Shown here piece by piece: positions 8,581 to 9,620 of a DNA stretch of 9,620 bases. The position numbers were made by a program, and so were the translations under genes. The notes under the pieces were generated by a model, which saw nothing but the letters and a program-made list of their open reading frames with translations, was not told where the DNA came from and searched no databases. The stretch's first letter is position 1, and each line of letters opens with the position of its first letter. Source of the stretch: an uncultured Eubacteriales bacterium (GTDB taxonomy: Bacteria; Bacillota; Clostridia; Oscillospirales; CAG-272); NCBI GenBank assembly GCA_934500855.1, contig CAKSUH010000039.1, positions 1 to 9,620 on the forward strand, given 5' to 3'.

Positions 8581-9360
8581 ATGGTCATCTATCAGGCACA
8601 CAAGGGTGTCAGCTCGGATTATCCCGAAAATACCATGCGGGCTTACCGCGCCGCAGTCCGCGAGGGCTACGGTATCATCGAATGCGACCCCAAATACACA
8701 AAGGACGGCGTGATCGTTCTGCTGCACGACAGAACCGTGAACCGCACGGGACGGAATCCGGACGGCAGTGCCGTTGCGGAGGAAACCAAAATCGCGGATC
8801 TGACGCTGGCGGAAGCGAAAAAATTGGATTTCGGCGTGTGGAAAGCCCCCGAATTCGCGGGGGAAAAGATTCCCACGCTTGCGGAACTGCTCGCATTTGC
8901 GGAGGAAAGCGGAATCCGGCTGAAAATCGACAATGTGTGGGAATCCTTTCCGCCCGAGATGCGCGATGCGATGTTGGAACAGCTTGGGAACAGCCATGCA
9001 CGGATCGGCATGACCTGCAAAACAACCGATGCTCTGCGACTGGTGGCAGAGACCCTGCCCAAAGCCGAACTGCACTATGACGGCGGCGATCTCTCGGCGG
9101 AGTGCATTCGCGAAGTCACCGAAATTGCGCGCGGGCGCGAACTGACCGTTTGGGTCTGCTATGACAACGCCAAAACCGCGTGGTTCAAGGGGACAAAAGC
9201 CGATTCCGAGGTCTGCGGACGGGTCAGGGCTTCCGCGCGGCTCGGCGTCTGGATCCTTTCCAAGCCCGAGGAAGCGGAGAAAGCAATCCGCGTCTTTGGT
9301 GCGGACATCATCGAAACCAACGGGGAGCTGAAACCGACCGATGTCACAACAAAACTGTAA
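8581..9360 (+). CDS. Glycerophosphodiester phosphodiesterase family protein
   Basis: A 259-residue member of the GDPD TIM-barrel family, which hydrolyses glycerophosphodiesters to glycerol-3-phosphate plus an alcohol using a divalent metal. Core motifs: AHKG (6-9, normally HRG), YPENTMRAYRAA (14-25), IIECDPKYTKDG (32-43, with metal ligands E34 and D36), and LLHDRTVNRTG (47-57, with catalytic H49). LKID (114-117) lies where a further metal ligand is expected. GVWILS and ADIIET near the C-terminus fit the last barrel strands. There is no signal peptide, so it should act in the cytoplasm. TTG at 8554 is in frame, but it is only about 6 bases from the predicted transcript start; ATG 8581, 9 bases after GAGG, is preferred. 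Its end overlaps the transporter start by 20 bases. The substrate is not determinable; HKG may be normal for this subfamily. Confidence 0.87.
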   Translation: MVIYQAHKGVSSDYPENTMRAYRAAVREGYGIIECDPKYTKDGVIVLLHDRTVNRTGRNPDGSAVAEETKIADLTLAEAKKLDFGVWKAPEFAGEKIPTLAELLAFAEESGIRLKIDNVWESFPPEMRDAMLEQLGNSHARIGMTCKTTDALRLVAETLPKAELHYDGGDLSAECIREVTEIARGRELTVWVCYDNAKTAWFKGTKADSEVCGRVRASARLGVWILSKPEEAEKAIRVFGADIIETNGELKPTDVTTKL

Positions 9361-9620
9361 GAAAACCGTAACCGCCTGCTTCATCGGGTATGTGGTGCAG
9401 GCAATCGTCAATACGCTGACGCCGCTCCTGTTTGTGACCTTTTCCGACAGCTACGGCATTCCGATGACCAAGATCACCCTGCTTGTAACCGTCAATTTCC
9501 TGCTGCAACTCTGCATCGACATGGTTGCCGCGCGGTTTGCAAGCCGCATCAGCTACCGCGTCATGGCAGTGGCGGCACAGCTGTTCGGCGGCGCGGGGCT
9601 GATCCTGCTGTCGGTTCTGC
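9341..9620 (+). CDS. Major-facilitator transporter, N-terminal part (runs off window)
   Basis: Ninety-three codons of a membrane protein are visible, starting MSQQNCKKTVTACFIGYVVQ. Hydrophobic segments lie at about residues 12-35, 46-66 and 72-93. The loop after the second, DMVAARFASRISYR, has the charge pattern of the MFS motif A between helices 2 and 3. The start overlaps the last 20 bases of the phosphodiesterase gene in another frame, with GGGGAG (9322-9327) 13 bases upstream, a longer than ideal spacer, so translational coupling is likely. The pairing suggests uptake of a compound related to the phosphodiesterase reaction, but no substrate can be read from the N-terminus. The rest lies beyond the window. 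Confidence 0.75.
   Translation, partial: MSQQNCKKTVTACFIGYVVQAIVNTLTPLLFVTFSDSYGIPMTKITLLVTVNFLLQLCIDMVAARFASRISYRVMAVAAQLFGGAGLILLSVL

Noticed and set aside
7227..8588. A 453-codon open frame on the minus strand opposite fucO, running through the fucO promoter and terminator
   Set aside because: The plus-strand protein is an unmistakable FucO. The antisense frame has no family features, no ribosome site, and crosses the terminator and two promoters. Long antisense frames are expected in GC-rich coding DNA.
8416..9411. A 331-codon minus-strand frame opposite the phosphodiesterase gene
   Set aside because: It spans a terminator, a promoter and two gene ends, and lacks a ribosome site; the plus-strand GDPD motifs are clear.

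Overview
The window reads as a core-genome stretch from a GC-rich, low-oxygen Firmicute, most likely a Clostridia-type gut bacterium. The evidence is strong AGGAGG-type ribosome sites, consensus sigma-A promoters with 17-base spacers in AT-rich gaps, a four-cysteine L28 protein, and clostridial-looking versions of MtaB, Upp, the RluA-family synthase and the phosphodiesterase. This placement is inference; no rRNA or other taxonomic marker is present. I see no mobile elements, tRNAs, CRISPR arrays or phage genes, and no gap without a gene exceeds about 200 bases.

Left third, minus strand (40-3678): mtaB (tRNA ms2t6A37 methylthiotransferase) is transcribed from its own promoter and followed 3 bases later by a 652-codon gene. 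That gene looks like a shortened, catalytically degenerate relative of the single-chain purine enzyme PurL. No clear terminator separates it from rpmB (ribosomal protein L28), which has its own strong promoter preceded by a run of roughly helically spaced A-tracts.

Middle, plus strand (3783-7108): a divergent promoter drives upp (uracil salvage), followed by an RluA-family rRNA pseudouridine synthase and lnt (apolipoprotein N-acyltransferase). A perfect 11-bp hairpin lies between the only good Shine-Dalgarno sequence and the start codon of the pseudouridine synthase gene.

Right third, plus strand (7205-9620): fucO (iron-dependent lactaldehyde / 1,2-propanediol oxidoreductase) is a single-gene unit with an extended -10 promoter and a textbook terminator. 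Next, a new promoter drives a cytoplasmic glycerophosphodiester phosphodiesterase whose end overlaps the start of a major-facilitator transporter that runs off the window.

Most of this is ordinary housekeeping. The items most worth a second look are the PurL-like protein that has lost its active-site signatures, the hairpin-bridged start of the pseudouridine synthase, and the presence of a full Lnt in what otherwise looks like a Gram-positive lineage.
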